A stretch of DNA of 64,000 nt from GYS-P2D sp964414425 (lineage in GTDB: Bacteria > Bacteroidota > Bacteroidia > Chitinophagales > Saprospiraceae). Below, one piece after another: positions 26,946 through 36,441 of this stretch. Position 1 is the first letter of the stretch. The number at the start of each line of letters is the position of its first letter. The stretch spans positions 104,176 through 168,175 of the forward strand of contig CAYPWL010000003.1 of NCBI GenBank assembly GCA_964414425.1. The letters are read 5' to 3'. The translations under genes were made by a program, and so were the position numbers. The notes under the pieces were generated by a model. The model saw only the letters and a program-made list of their open reading frames with translations. It was not told where the DNA came from and did not search any database.

Positions 26946-29051
26946 ATGAACAAGAGTCTCGTTCTCCTGATAAGCCTCATTATCTGCTTTTTCTCTTGTC
27001 AAGATCAACGTGATCTGATCCCGTACGAAGACATCACAATATATCGTGACTCTTGGGGTGTTCCTCATATCCATGCCCCAACTGATGAGCAGGTAGCCTA
27101 TGGTCTTGCTTGGGCAACAGCAGAGGATGATTTTAATACGATCCAAGAGCAGATGCTTGCCCTCAATGGTAAGTACGGTGAACACATTGGCAAAGATGGG
27201 CTCATAGCTGATTTCGGTATTCATTTTATGGATATCATGAGAGTCGCTGAGCAACGTTATCAATCCGAACTGAGCCCTAAGATGATCAAAGTGATAGCTG
27301 CTTATGCCGATGGGATAAATGCCTTTGCTGACGCTTATCCTGAGGAGGTATACAATGATGATTTGTTTCCAGTAGGTCCTGCGGATGTAGTCGCAGGATA
27401 TATGTTGGGATTAGTAGAGATCTCTGGTGCTGGTAAAGATCTCCAGAGCATCTTGAGTGGAGACATCGTCAAAGATCTGAAGTCCGACTTGCCAACTGGT
27501 TCCAATGCTATTGCCATCTCGAATAGTAAGACAGTAGGAGAGGAGACCTTCTTGGCTATCAATTCTCACCAGCCTCTTGAAGGGTGGTATTCATGGTATG
27601 AAGCTCATCTGATCTCTGATGAGGGGCAGAATATCCTTGGCGGCACGTTCCCCGGAGGAGCAACGATCTTTCATGGCACTAACGAACATTTAGGTTGGGC
27701 GCATACTGTTAATCATGCCGATTTTTCTGATGTATACCAGCTTGACATCGACCCTGAGGATAAGATGAGATATCGGGTTGATGGACAGTGGTATACCCTC
27801 GAGAAAGAGTCAGTTTGGGCTTGGATGAAGCTCGCAGGCCCATTGAAAGTGCCGATTAAGCGAACCAAGTACAGTTCTATCTATGGACCTACATTTATCA
27901 CGGATCAAGGGACGTTTGCATGGAGCTTTGCAGCGCATGAGTCCGTGGCAGCTGTGGAGCAGTGGTACGATATGGGGAGGGCTACCAATCTCGAAGAGTT
28001 CCAAGCGGCATTAGCACGTCAAGATATCCCATGTACAAACATCGTATATGCGGATCAAGATCACAATATTATGTACATCAGCAATGGAGCTTTTCCGATT
28101 AGGGATGATCAGTATGATTGGCGTGGAGTATTGTCGGGAGATACCAAGAGCACCCTTTGGTCTAATGATCTTCATCCCATCGAGGAGAATCCACAAGTAC
28201 TGAATCCTGTATCTGGATATGTATTCAACACTAACAACACACCCTACTCAAGTACAGGCGAGGCGGATAATCCGATCTACGATAAGGATGATCGAGTCAA
28301 TGGCTACCAAGCCCCTGATCTTGAGAATAATCGGTCTAAGAGATTTATGGAGTTGATCGATAACTATGACTTGCTGAGTTATGATGACTTTAAGACCCTA
28401 AAGTATGATGTGCAATATCCGGAAGAGCTTCAATCTACTCAAATATCTAATCTCGAGCTGATATTGTCTCTGTCGCCAGATGACTATCCACAACATGTAG
28501 ACGCTATCCAATTACTTAATAAGTGGAATCGCCGTTGTGATTCTGACAACACTACAGCACCGCTCTTTTTATTAACCCAGTATCAGATCAATGAAAAGCT
28601 CAAGGCTGAAGATCGATATATCCCAGGTGGAACTATAACGGAGTCTGATGTCATCGCTGGATTATCATTAGCCAAGGAGGAATTGATCGGTAAGTTTGGC
28701 AAGCTAACTATTGAGTTGTCACAATTGATGCGCCACACTCGTGGAGATGTAAGTCTGCCAGTCCAAGGAGGCACGGATGTGTTAGCAGCGATGTATGGAA
28801 AGAAACAAGAGGATGGTACTTACCGTGTAGTAGCTGGAGAATCATATATACAGATGGTTAGGTTTCAATCTGACACGCTACCTATCATAGAAACTATTAA
28901 TGCCTACGGCTCATCCGCTGAACCTGATAGTCCACACTATACAGATCAGATGCAGCTATTTACCCAGCAGAAGTTGAAATCAATGACATTATCTTTAGAG
29001 GAGGTTAAGGCGACCAGCATGAACAGTTATCATCCGATGAGGGTGGAGTAG
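26946..29051 (+). CDS. Penicillin amidase-family (S45) acylase lipoprotein
   Basis: A 701-residue Ntn-hydrolase precursor with a lipobox (FFSC). The family opening is clear: DITIYRDSWGVPHIHAPTDEQVAYGLAWATAEDDF. The predicted autocleavage site is Gly185-Ser186 in PTGSNAIAIS, giving an N-terminal alpha chain and a beta chain with Ser186 as nucleophile; GWAHTVNHADFSDVY and FNTNNTPYSS match later conserved segments. It should hydrolyse amide bonds of acylated substrates (aculeacin-A acylase or N-acyl-homoserine-lactone acylase types are possible). A second member of the family lies at 61.5-63.9 kb. ATG start. Confidence 0.88.
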   Translation: MNKSLVLLISLIICFFSCQDQRDLIPYEDITIYRDSWGVPHIHAPTDEQVAYGLAWATAEDDFNTIQEQMLALNGKYGEHIGKDGLIADFGIHFMDIMRVAEQRYQSELSPKMIKVIAAYADGINAFADAYPEEVYNDDLFPVGPADVVAGYMLGLVEISGAGKDLQSILSGDIVKDLKSDLPTGSNAIAISNSKTVGEETFLAINSHQPLEGWYSWYEAHLISDEGQNILGGTFPGGATIFHGTNEHLGWAHTVNHADFSDVYQLDIDPEDKMRYRVDGQWYTLEKESVWAWMKLAGPLKVPIKRTKYSSIYGPTFITDQGTFAWSFAAHESVAAVEQWYDMGRATNLEEFQAALARQDIPCTNIVYADQDHNIMYISNGAFPIRDDQYDWRGVLSGDTKSTLWSNDLHPIEENPQVLNPVSGYVFNTNNTPYSSTGEADNPIYDKDDRVNGYQAPDLENNRSKRFMELIDNYDLLSYDDFKTLKYDVQYPEELQSTQISNLELILSLSPDDYPQHVDAIQLLNKWNRRCDSDNTTAPLFLLTQYQINEKLKAEDRYIPGGTITESDVIAGLSLAKEELIGKFGKLTIELSQLMRHTRGDVSLPVQGGTDVLAAMYGKKQEDGTYRVVAGESYIQMVRFQSDTLPIIETINAYGSSAEPDSPHYTDQMQLFTQQKLKSMTLSLEEVKATSMNSYHPMRVE

Positions 29052-29059
29052 TTAATGTG

Positions 29060-29767
29060 ATGTTTATGAAATCCGAGTTAGATCTTTTAATAGAACACTT
29101 ACAAAAAGAAGTAGACTATCTCAATTCTGCAATGGAAGAGTGGGATTTCAAAGCAGCGGAACGCTATCGTAAGGCACTTATATATACGAGAAAAAAACTG
29201 GATGCATCTAAGTCAATAAAGAATCCTAATCAAAGGCAAATTGTTGAAAATAAACATGTCTTAGCTAATATTTTGAGATTTGAGAAGAAGAATGCGATGA
29301 AGAAGCCTTCTGTTTCTGAAGATGAATTGAGCTCTGATCTACAAGAGCGTATAATGAAACGAATAGATGACAGAAAGCAAAACATACAGAAAGAGATAGA
29401 AAAAATGAAGGCTTATGAAGCAGTAGGGAAGCCTGACGATGACAAACTTTATGAGCTACTCGAGGAGCTAAAAAGTAATCAAATATCCCAGATAAGTATT
29501 CATGTAGACAAGCCGAATGCCACCATTTTAATTATGGTAAAGAAAAGAGATCTGAACACTTTAATCAAGTCCGGCTCCGTTAACTCGATTAACAAGATGA
29601 ATATAAGCGATCCACATGTGGTGGATTCTGAAAATTGCTCTTTGGAGATCACTATACCGAGATTTATCGATAAACCTGTGTATCAAGCCCTACAACAAAT
29701 CGCACAGTTATTTTATGAAGGATTGGAATTATCAGGAGATAAAACTGTTCATGTCTCGATCTCCTAA
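29060..29767 (+). CDS. Uncharacterised coiled-coil protein with UVR-like N-terminus
   Basis: A cytoplasmic protein of about 235 residues, not assignable to a known family. The start region, EHLQKEVDYLNSAMEEWDFKAAERYRKAL, resembles the UVR helical-hairpin motif of UvrB/UvrC (paired helices with a central DF-x-x-A). A lysine- and glutamate-rich coiled coil spans about 60-140, and the C-terminal third is a compact alpha/beta region. Three candidate starts lie close together (GTG 29057, ATG 29060, ATG 29066). It follows the acylase gene by 8 bases and converges on leuS with a 5-base gap. Codon use is more AT-rich than that of its neighbours by eye. Confidence 0.6.
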   Translation: MFMKSELDLLIEHLQKEVDYLNSAMEEWDFKAAERYRKALIYTRKKLDASKSIKNPNQRQIVENKHVLANILRFEKKNAMKKPSVSEDELSSDLQERIMKRIDDRKQNIQKEIEKMKAYEAVGKPDDDKLYELLEELKSNQISQISIHVDKPNATILIMVKKRDLNTLIKSGSVNSINKMNISDPHVVDSENCSLEITIPRFIDKPVYQALQQIAQLFYEGLELSGDKTVHVSIS

Positions 29768-29772
29768 TAACA

Positions 29773-32634
29773 TTACACCACTATATTAACCATCCTGTTA
29801 GGTACCACGATAATCTTTTTGATAGCCTTACCTTCTAACCATTTGTCCACATACTCAAGTCCTCTGACCTGCTCCATGATATTATCACGGGAGGCATCTG
29901 CACTAAATGATTCTAATCCACGCTTCTTACCATTGATACAGATCGGATAGGAGATAGTATCCTCTACTAAGTGTTGCTCATCATGAGTCGGATATGTGCT
30001 CAAGTGTACAGAGCTCGAGTGACCCAACTCTGACCAAAGTTCTTCACTTAAGAATGGCGCAAATGGCGCAATCAGTCTGGTGAATGGATCTAAGATCTCA
30101 CGCTTGTTACACTTTAATTTCCGCAATTCATTGACACAGACCATCATACTACTGACCGCCGTGTTAAAGGAGAAGTTGGCAATATCTGCATTGACTTTCT
30201 TAATGCAAGTATGGAATATCTTAAGCTCTTCTGCTGTCGCCTTCTCATCAGATATAGCGAGCTTCTCGTCGGTATAGTAGAGTGCAATAAACTTCTTGAG
30301 AAACTTACTGACTCCATCGATGCCTTGGATATCCCATGGCTTTGATTGTTCTATTGGCCCGAGAAACATCTCATACATTCTGAAGCAATCAGTGCCATAT
30401 TGAGCCGTAACCTCATCCGGGTTGATCACGTTGTATCTCGACTTAGACATCTTGCCCACTTCGGATACTGTACACAGCTTGAGCACATCAGGTGCATTTT
30501 CTACGATGACTTGATCTCCTTCTTTTACGAGTTGGAGTATGCCAGTAGAGTGGTGTACGTCGGCTTTCTCAAAGTTCCTCCATGAGAAATATTTCTTCAA
30601 TCCATCAAGGTCGAGATAGGTCGTAGTACTGGCTTCATAATCCGAGACAAAGTCGATGTGGACATACATCTTGGTGTATTCATCCATGTCTTCTTCTGAC
30701 ACTAAATCGGCGCAATAGAATACGGTCTTGTCATCATCTTTCTTAACCAAGATATGCTCGATGACCCCTTGGATCATCCCTTGGTTGATCAATTTATTAA
30801 ATGGCTCATCTGTAGGGACTAATCCCTTGTCATAGAGAAACTTATGCCAAAATCGAGAATACATCAAGTGCGCTACAGCATGCTCTGATCCACCAATATA
30901 GAGATCAACAGACTCCCAGTAATTGACGGACTCCTGCGATGCGAATGCATCGTCATTGTTAGGATCCATATAGCGTAGGAAGTACCAAGAAGATCCTGCT
31001 ACTGCGGGCATCGTGTCGGTTTCTCTTGATATGTTATCAGCAGGTTTAGCCCAATCCGTAATACGAGCTAATGGAGATTGCCCACCTTTACCCGGCTTGA
31101 AATCACTGGTGTCAGGCAATTCAACTGGTAGATTATCCAGTGTTACTGCTGCTGCGATATCATCGCCATCATACAAGATAGGGAAGGGTTCACCCCAGTA
31201 GCGCTGTCTACTGAAGTTAGCATCTCTGAGCTTATAATTAGCTACAGCCCGTCCTCGTCCGATCTCTTCAATTTTTTGATGGGCGGCTTGTATGGCATCT
31301 TTGACTTCCATGCCATTGAGAAAATCGCTGTTGATGATGACTCCGATCTTATCTTTTAATGTAGCACCTGGATACTTGCTCTTATCTACTACATCAATGA
31401 TCTCTAAGCCAAACTTTTCGGCGAAAGCCTTATCTCTATCATCATCGCTTGGTACAGCCATGATAGCACCAGTACCATAGTCCTTAAGTACATATTCGCC
31501 AACCCAGATCGGCACTTCTTTCCCGCTAAGAGGATTAATAGCGTATGCTCCGGTGAAGGCACCTGTAACGGACTTCTCCGCCATCCGTTCGACTTCACTC
31601 TTAGCTTTTACATAGGCGACATACTCATCTATCTCCTGTTGTTGATCGGGAGTAGTGATCTGACTGACATAATCATGCTCTGGTGCTAAGACCATATATG
31701 TAGCTCCGAAGATGGTATCCGCTCGAGTCGTAAATATCTCGATCTGCTCTTCGCTACCTTTAATGTCAAAAAACACACTGCAACCTTCTGATCGTCCGAT
31801 CCAATTGCGCTGGATGGTCTTTAATGAATGCGACCAATCAATGTTGTCAAGCCCATTCAAAAGGCGATCTGCATAGGCTGTGATGCGCAGATACCATTGC
31901 GTCATGGCTTTCTGAACTACGGGATGCCCACCACGCTCCGATATACCATCCTTAACTTGATCATTGGCAAGTACCGTCCCTAATGCCTCACACCAATTGA
32001 CATAACCTACTTTACGATAGGCAAGTCGGTAGGACATTAAGATATCTTGTTGCTCTACTTTAGAATAAGCCTTCCACTGATCAGCCGTAAATGTCTCTTC
32101 GCAACTGTGTGCGGCTTGTACACCTTCATTGCCACTTGTGCTGAAATGTGATATTAATTCACTAATCGGCTTCGCTTGATCTGCAGTTAGATCATAATAA
32201 TGATCAAATAGTTCAGTGAATATCCACTGGGTCCACTTATAGTATTTCGGATCACAGGTATAGAGCTCACGACTCCAATCATAGGAGAAACCTAAGTTGC
32301 TGAGTTGCTCCCTATATCGAGTCATATTCTCTGCGGTGGATACAGCCGGGTGGATGCCTGTCTGTAGTGCATACTCCTCAGCAGGTAAGCCAAATGCATC
32401 AAAGCCCATAGGGTGCAGCACATTATATCCTGACATGCGCTTATGCCGTGAGAAGATGTCTGAGGCTATGTACCCCAGCGGATGGCCTACATGTAACCCT
32501 GCACCTGATGGATACGGAAACATATCCAGTACATAGTATTTCGGCTTGCTGGTGTCTATATCAACCTTGTAGATGTTGTTATCCTGCCAATACTGTTTCC
32601 ACTTCTTTTCGATATCCTGATAGGTGCTGATCAT
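29773..32634 (-). CDS. leuS: Leucyl-tRNA synthetase
   Basis: Charges tRNA-Leu with leucine in the cytoplasm. The 953-residue protein has the class I HIGH motif as HVGHPLG (near residue 47), the CP1 editing domain, and KMSKSRYN (about 715-722). Like other Bacteroidota enzymes it has a long insertion just before the KMSKS loop (containing the YLDLDGLKKYFSWRNF stretch), which makes it longer than the E. coli protein. The C-terminal anticodon-binding and short zipper domains are complete. ATG start. It ends 5 bases from the converging UVR-like gene and is followed upstream by an unrelated hydrolase gene. Confidence 0.97.
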   Translation of the reverse strand: MISTYQDIEKKWKQYWQDNNIYKVDIDTSKPKYYVLDMFPYPSGAGLHVGHPLGYIASDIFSRHKRMSGYNVLHPMGFDAFGLPAEEYALQTGIHPAVSTAENMTRYREQLSNLGFSYDWSRELYTCDPKYYKWTQWIFTELFDHYYDLTADQAKPISELISHFSTSGNEGVQAAHSCEETFTADQWKAYSKVEQQDILMSYRLAYRKVGYVNWCEALGTVLANDQVKDGISERGGHPVVQKAMTQWYLRITAYADRLLNGLDNIDWSHSLKTIQRNWIGRSEGCSVFFDIKGSEEQIEIFTTRADTIFGATYMVLAPEHDYVSQITTPDQQQEIDEYVAYVKAKSEVERMAEKSVTGAFTGAYAINPLSGKEVPIWVGEYVLKDYGTGAIMAVPSDDDRDKAFAEKFGLEIIDVVDKSKYPGATLKDKIGVIINSDFLNGMEVKDAIQAAHQKIEEIGRGRAVANYKLRDANFSRQRYWGEPFPILYDGDDIAAAVTLDNLPVELPDTSDFKPGKGGQSPLARITDWAKPADNISRETDTMPAVAGSSWYFLRYMDPNNDDAFASQESVNYWESVDLYIGGSEHAVAHLMYSRFWHKFLYDKGLVPTDEPFNKLINQGMIQGVIEHILVKKDDDKTVFYCADLVSEEDMDEYTKMYVHIDFVSDYEASTTTYLDLDGLKKYFSWRNFEKADVHHSTGILQLVKEGDQVIVENAPDVLKLCTVSEVGKMSKSRYNVINPDEVTAQYGTDCFRMYEMFLGPIEQSKPWDIQGIDGVSKFLKKFIALYYTDEKLAISDEKATAEELKIFHTCIKKVNADIANFSFNTAVSSMMVCVNELRKLKCNKREILDPFTRLIAPFAPFLSEELWSELGHSSSVHLSTYPTHDEQHLVEDTISYPICINGKKRGLESFSADASRDNIMEQVRGLEYVDKWLEGKAIKKIIVVPNRMVNIVV

Positions 32635-32700
32635 GATGTGATATTACTATACTTCTTAATATCACACAAAAATCGATAATTAACGGAACTGATAGAGCGA

Positions 32701-33666
32701 TTAAGCAAATTCTTTTGCTGTTAGGAAGGATAAGGCTTTTTCTTTGAACCAGTTTCGATCAGTCCCATCTCGGGCAAAACCGACATGACCACCGTATTGA
32801 GTCGTGATTAAATGGAACTGTTCGCTGCGCTCAGCAATATCCGTAGGGTAGCACAAGTCTCCTAAGAATGGGTCGTCATAAGAATTAATCAATAGTGCTG
32901 GGCGCTCTAATGTCTCCAGAAATTGTAAACTCGAGTTATCATCGTAATAGTCCTTGGCATCTGCATATCCATATACTGGAGCAGTGAAATATTCGTCAAA
33001 TCGGTACAGATTCCTCATCTTCCAGAGCGGGAGCTTTACCTCTTTAGGAAATTGCTTTTTCTTGGCAATGGCTTTACCCCAGAGCGATATGATAAATCTA
33101 ATCTGATAGGCAAAATTTTGAGGTCGCAATAATTGTAGTGATGCATTATGAAGATGGATAGGCGCTGAAATTGCCACACCTCTAATTAAGTTTTGTGGCA
33201 GCTCGTATACCTGTTCCCCGAGATATTTTAATACAAGATTGCCCCCTAAACTAAAACCAATAAGATCAACGCTATCGTAATGTCGGGCAGTTTCTTTGAC
33301 AATGTGATGTACGTCATCAGTAGTGCCGCTGTTGTACATGCGCAACTGCCTGTTCATCTCGCCACTACAGCCTCGATAGTTTGGACAGATTACATCATAA
33401 CCTTGCTGGTTGAAATAGTCAGCAAAGTGGAGCACATAACCCGAACTACTGGAACCCTCAAGTCCATGGAGGATAATCACCGCTTTATTAGCACCTACCT
33501 TGGCACTGTCTATATCGATGAAATCATCGTCGGGCGTCTCTATCCTGACTCGTTCAAAATCGACTTTAGGATTCTTATAAAAGAGCGCAGGAATAAAGGT
33601 ATTGTAATGCCCATTCCTAAATCTCTTGACCGGGATGAAGTCATCGCCCCTACTTAGCAGTGGCAT
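32701..33666 (-). CDS. YheT-family alpha/beta hydrolase
   Basis: A 321-residue hydrolase of the COG0429/YheT type. Visible features: oxyanion strand AVIILHGLEGSSSSGY, the YRGCSGEMNR segment typical of the family, nucleophile elbow GFSLGGN (Ser near 142), acid loop NSYDDPFLGD and the His in YGGHVGFA. Such enzymes act on esters of unknown identity. It lies 17 bases inside the start of the glycerophosphodiesterase gene, so the two minus-strand genes overlap and are translationally coupled. ATG start. Confidence 0.87.
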   Translation of the reverse strand: MPLLSRGDDFIPVKRFRNGHYNTFIPALFYKNPKVDFERVRIETPDDDFIDIDSAKVGANKAVIILHGLEGSSSSGYVLHFADYFNQQGYDVICPNYRGCSGEMNRQLRMYNSGTTDDVHHIVKETARHYDSVDLIGFSLGGNLVLKYLGEQVYELPQNLIRGVAISAPIHLHNASLQLLRPQNFAYQIRFIISLWGKAIAKKKQFPKEVKLPLWKMRNLYRFDEYFTAPVYGYADAKDYYDDNSSLQFLETLERPALLINSYDDPFLGDLCYPTDIAERSEQFHLITTQYGGHVGFARDGTDRNWFKEKALSFLTAKEFA

Positions 33667-34573
33667 ATTGAGCGTAAGTTTCTATGAGTACATCTGGATA
33701 GTCGGAGATAATGCCATCTACGCCTATTTCCATCATGGCTTTCATATCTGTGACTTTGTTAACGGTCCACGGGATCACTTTGATGCCTCGATCTGAACAT
33801 AGATTGATCAGATGCTCGTCAACCATCTTGAAGTAACAGCTATAGATATCTGGGGTGAAACTCAATTTCTCTAAGTTATCCTCTGGACTATCTAAATTCT
33901 CTATGAGTAGAGCGGTAGTTATATTAGGACTCAAGGCTTTAGTCGCCTCCAACGCCCTGATGTCAAAGGACTGAATACAGGTTTTCGCTTCTATGTTTTC
34001 TTTGTTCACTTCATCCAATACCAACTCGGTGAAAGTCTGAATGTCTGGATGATACACCTCATCATAATCTGGTTTACTCTTGATTTCGATATTGAAATAG
34101 GGTAACTCTTTATTGTGCTTGTCACTGTAGGCTTTAGCCAGTGCGACGACATCCAAAAAAAGTGGCTTATAGGTACTTACATTTTTTCGGTTAGGATGAT
34201 TGGAATCTGGGAGGGTCCCCAATACATATGTTTTCACATTTTCATAATCCATCTCGTAGATGTTATGACTTTTTGATGCTTCTTTGGTGATTTCATTTCC
34301 ATTAGGATCAATTGCGATTCCCGCCCTGAAATATGGCTCATGAGATACCACAACTTGGTGATCCTTAGAGATGACTAAGTCCATCTCTAAGGTCGTAACT
34401 CCAAGTTCTAATGCTTTCTGAAATGCCGGGATCGTATTTTCTGGCATGAGACCTCGACATCCTCTGTGTCCTTGTATATCAAGACTTGATTTGGCTGTAC
34501 TCATGGGCGTAGTCGTCTTTTTAGGGGTGCAACTTGATATTGCCAATAGTAGAAGAATGAGCAATCTGATCAT
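33650..34573 (-). CDS. Glycerophosphodiester phosphodiesterase lipoprotein
   Basis: A 307-residue periplasmic or outer-membrane lipoprotein (lipobox ISSC). It cleaves glycerophosphodiesters from phospholipid breakdown into sn-glycerol-3-phosphate and an alcohol. The GDPD signature is complete: IQGHRGCRGLMPENT (HRG-x6-ENT), LEMDLVISKD (metal-binding ExD), VSHEP (catalytic His) and IEIKSKP, with TVNKVTDMKAM and GVDGIISDYPD at the C-terminus. It heads a two-gene unit with the YheT-type hydrolase, perhaps a lipid-turnover pair (inference). Confidence 0.92.
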   Translation of the reverse strand: MIRLLILLLLAISSCTPKKTTTPMSTAKSSLDIQGHRGCRGLMPENTIPAFQKALELGVTTLEMDLVISKDHQVVVSHEPYFRAGIAIDPNGNEITKEASKSHNIYEMDYENVKTYVLGTLPDSNHPNRKNVSTYKPLFLDVVALAKAYSDKHNKELPYFNIEIKSKPDYDEVYHPDIQTFTELVLDEVNKENIEAKTCIQSFDIRALEATKALSPNITTALLIENLDSPEDNLEKLSFTPDIYSCYFKMVDEHLINLCSDRGIKVIPWTVNKVTDMKAMMEIGVDGIISDYPDVLIETYAQYATAK

Positions 34574-34615
34574 AATGATTTTAAGGATCGTTAGAGAAGT
34601 GCTTAATACTCTAAA

Positions 34616-35053
34616 TTAAAAGTATGTCCCTAATCCAACGAAAAAGGCAGAATTACTTATCAGGGTAATACGGGGTTCGATATAGTATAGATTATCACTA
34701 ATCGGGAAGCTGATATTCCCCCCAATATTAAGGCCCAATTCTCCTCCTGAACCCGTTATTCCCGAGTTCCAATAATTAAATCCTCCGAGGCCGGATATAG
34801 TAATGTTATCAACTTCTCCTGCCGTAGTGAGTAGATATGTAGCATCGAGGTCTACTCTGCTCGGATTATTGCTGTTAAGAAACCAGCTGAATCCTACTTG
34901 ACCGCCCCATTGCTCGGTAAAGTCATATCGTCCCTTAACAGAGAGTCCTAAAATATCAAAGTCTGTGTCAATACCCGTTCCAAATCTGAACTGACTATGA
35001 ACAGCTGTACTGAGAAGAATGCTTGCTACAAGTATGAGTGTTGGCTTAATCAT
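34616..35053 (-). CDS. Small outer-membrane beta-barrel-like protein
   Basis: A 145-residue exported protein, signal peptide ending near VHSQ. The mature part is a set of amphipathic strands with glycine turns (FGTGIDTDFDILGLSVKGRYDF, GGNISFPISDNLYYIEPRI) and ends in LGTYF, consistent with an 8-stranded barrel of the OmpX/porin-like kind. Function unknown. It lies 42 bases upstream of the glycerophosphodiesterase gene on the same strand. Confidence 0.62.
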   Translation of the reverse strand: MIKPTLILVASILLSTAVHSQFRFGTGIDTDFDILGLSVKGRYDFTEQWGGQVGFSWFLNSNNPSRVDLDATYLLTTAGEVDNITISGLGGFNYWNSGITGSGGELGLNIGGNISFPISDNLYYIEPRITLISNSAFFVGLGTYF

Positions 35054-35254
35054 AGATATTAAAATTTTTTGCGTGAGTAATATTGAGTTTAGTTTGTCTG
35101 GTTAAAAAATTATGCGGTTCATATACTTCCAATATTGAAATGACATTTGTCAAATTGTCTCATAAATAAACCGATAGAATAACTCCTATGATCATAATGT
35201 GAGATTATATAAACAGTTTCATAGTTAGGTCATATTTAAAAAATTCTAATAAGT

Positions 35255-35262
35255 TATATTTG
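35255..35262 (+). promoter_or_regulatory. -7 promoter element directly before ftsX
   Basis: TATATTTG followed by CG is a perfect TAnnTTTG element, ending only 4 bases before the GTG start of ftsX. Transcription should begin about 6-7 bases after the final G, that is at or one or two bases past the GTG, which predicts a leaderless message. Confidence 0.6.
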
Positions 35263-35266
35263 CGTT

Positions 35267-36091
35267 GTGAATAGTCATTCTGCCTTCGTACTGTTGAGCT
35301 TCGCCATATTGCAATACTTCCTTGGATTGCTATTGCTAACGATCTTTTCGAGTGATACGATTGTAGAAGGATATTCAAGTCAAGAGACTGTAATTGTAGA
35401 ATTAATTGAGGCGGTTGATACTGATGATATAGCGGCGCTAAGCACAGAGATTTCTACAGACTTGGGGATCGGAGCTAACTTCATCGAATACATTCCCGCT
35501 GATCGGGCTTTAGAATTATATGTTTCGGATAAGTCCCAAATTGAAGCGTTAGACGGGAGTAATCCATTTTTGCCAATACTACTGGTGCACCTACCACAAG
35601 AAGTCTCAGCACGCAGTTTTACAGAGCAATACGTCAACAATGAGTTAGTCAGTGAAATAATTTCCTCCAAAAGTATATCCAACGGGATCGGTAGACAGTT
35701 GAGTAATACTACACTATGGTTAGTAGGTCTATTTGCACTACTATTGGTGATCGTCATAATTATCATCTTTCAATTTATGTCACTGACGCTAAAGGATCAA
35801 GAACCTCTTATAAATTTAAAATTGCTCTCAGGTGCGAAAGAGGGACAGGCGATGAGCCCATTCATAGGAAGCGCTGTGCGTAATGCTTTGCTCAGTACGA
35901 TGATCGCGATAGTGATGATCGCTCTGACCATTATGATTATTACACCATTGAAGATGCTCTTCCAATATGTTAACAGCTTCACAATAGCCACATCAATACT
36001 ATCATTGATCGTAATTGGTATCGTTATTTATACTATTAGTACATATATGATAGTAAAGCTATATTTGAGGACTCATAGAAAGATGCATTAA
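35267..36091 (+). CDS. ftsX: Cell-division ABC-transporter permease-like protein FtsX
   Basis: A 274-residue inner-membrane protein, four transmembrane segments: one near the N-terminus (about 5-27), a periplasmic domain (about 30-140), then three segments (about 150-172, 200-225, 240-265), the FtsX layout. With FtsE it regulates peptidoglycan hydrolases at division; ftsE is usually elsewhere in Bacteroidota, as here. It has almost no N-terminal cytoplasmic arm. GTG at 35267 is the only usable start, since the frame closes at 35237 and no other Met precedes the first helix. It overlaps DUF3098 by one base (TAATG) and heads the ftsX-DUF3098-uppP-truB cluster. Confidence 0.87.
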   Translation: MNSHSAFVLLSFAILQYFLGLLLLTIFSSDTIVEGYSSQETVIVELIEAVDTDDIAALSTEISTDLGIGANFIEYIPADRALELYVSDKSQIEALDGSNPFLPILLVHLPQEVSARSFTEQYVNNELVSEIISSKSISNGIGRQLSNTTLWLVGLFALLLVIVIIIIFQFMSLTLKDQEPLINLKLLSGAKEGQAMSPFIGSAVRNALLSTMIAIVMIALTIMIITPLKMLFQYVNSFTIATSILSLIVIGIVIYTISTYMIVKLYLRTHRKMH

Positions 36092-36429
36092 TGGCTAAAT
36101 CCAAATCCAACAAGAAAGTAGTTGTTACTAAAACGAGTAAAGCGACTCCTACAAACTCAAAGACTAAAAAGGTCCAACCTACTAAGTCTAAGGGAAGCAA
36201 GTCCCAGGCAGTTACTTCCAAAGAGATGATATTTGGACGAGAAAACTTCAAATGGATATTCATTGGTTTGGCACTGATAACCTTAGGTATGCTCCTCATG
36301 ATGGGAGGTAGTATGCCTAGCCCAGATGTATGGGATGACAGTATCATCTATAGCCATCGCAGGATCACGCTTGCTCCATTACTGATCCTTGCAGGTCTCG
36401 GCGTAGAGATCTACGCTATCTTCAAATAG
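36091..36429 (+). CDS. DUF3098 membrane protein
   Basis: A 112-residue protein of a Bacteroidota-specific family always found beside ftsX and uppP. The basic, Lys/Thr/Ser-rich N-terminal half (1-45) is probably disordered. Two transmembrane helices follow (about 53-70 and 90-110) with the conserved linker SPDVWDDSIIYSHRRITLAP between them. Function unknown; context suggests a division or cell-wall role. It starts on the last base of the ftsX stop codon. Confidence 0.87.
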   Translation: MAKSKSNKKVVVTKTSKATPTNSKTKKVQPTKSKGSKSQAVTSKEMIFGRENFKWIFIGLALITLGMLLMMGGSMPSPDVWDDSIIYSHRRITLAPLLILAGLGVEIYAIFK

Positions 36430-36441
36430 ACAACTGACCAC

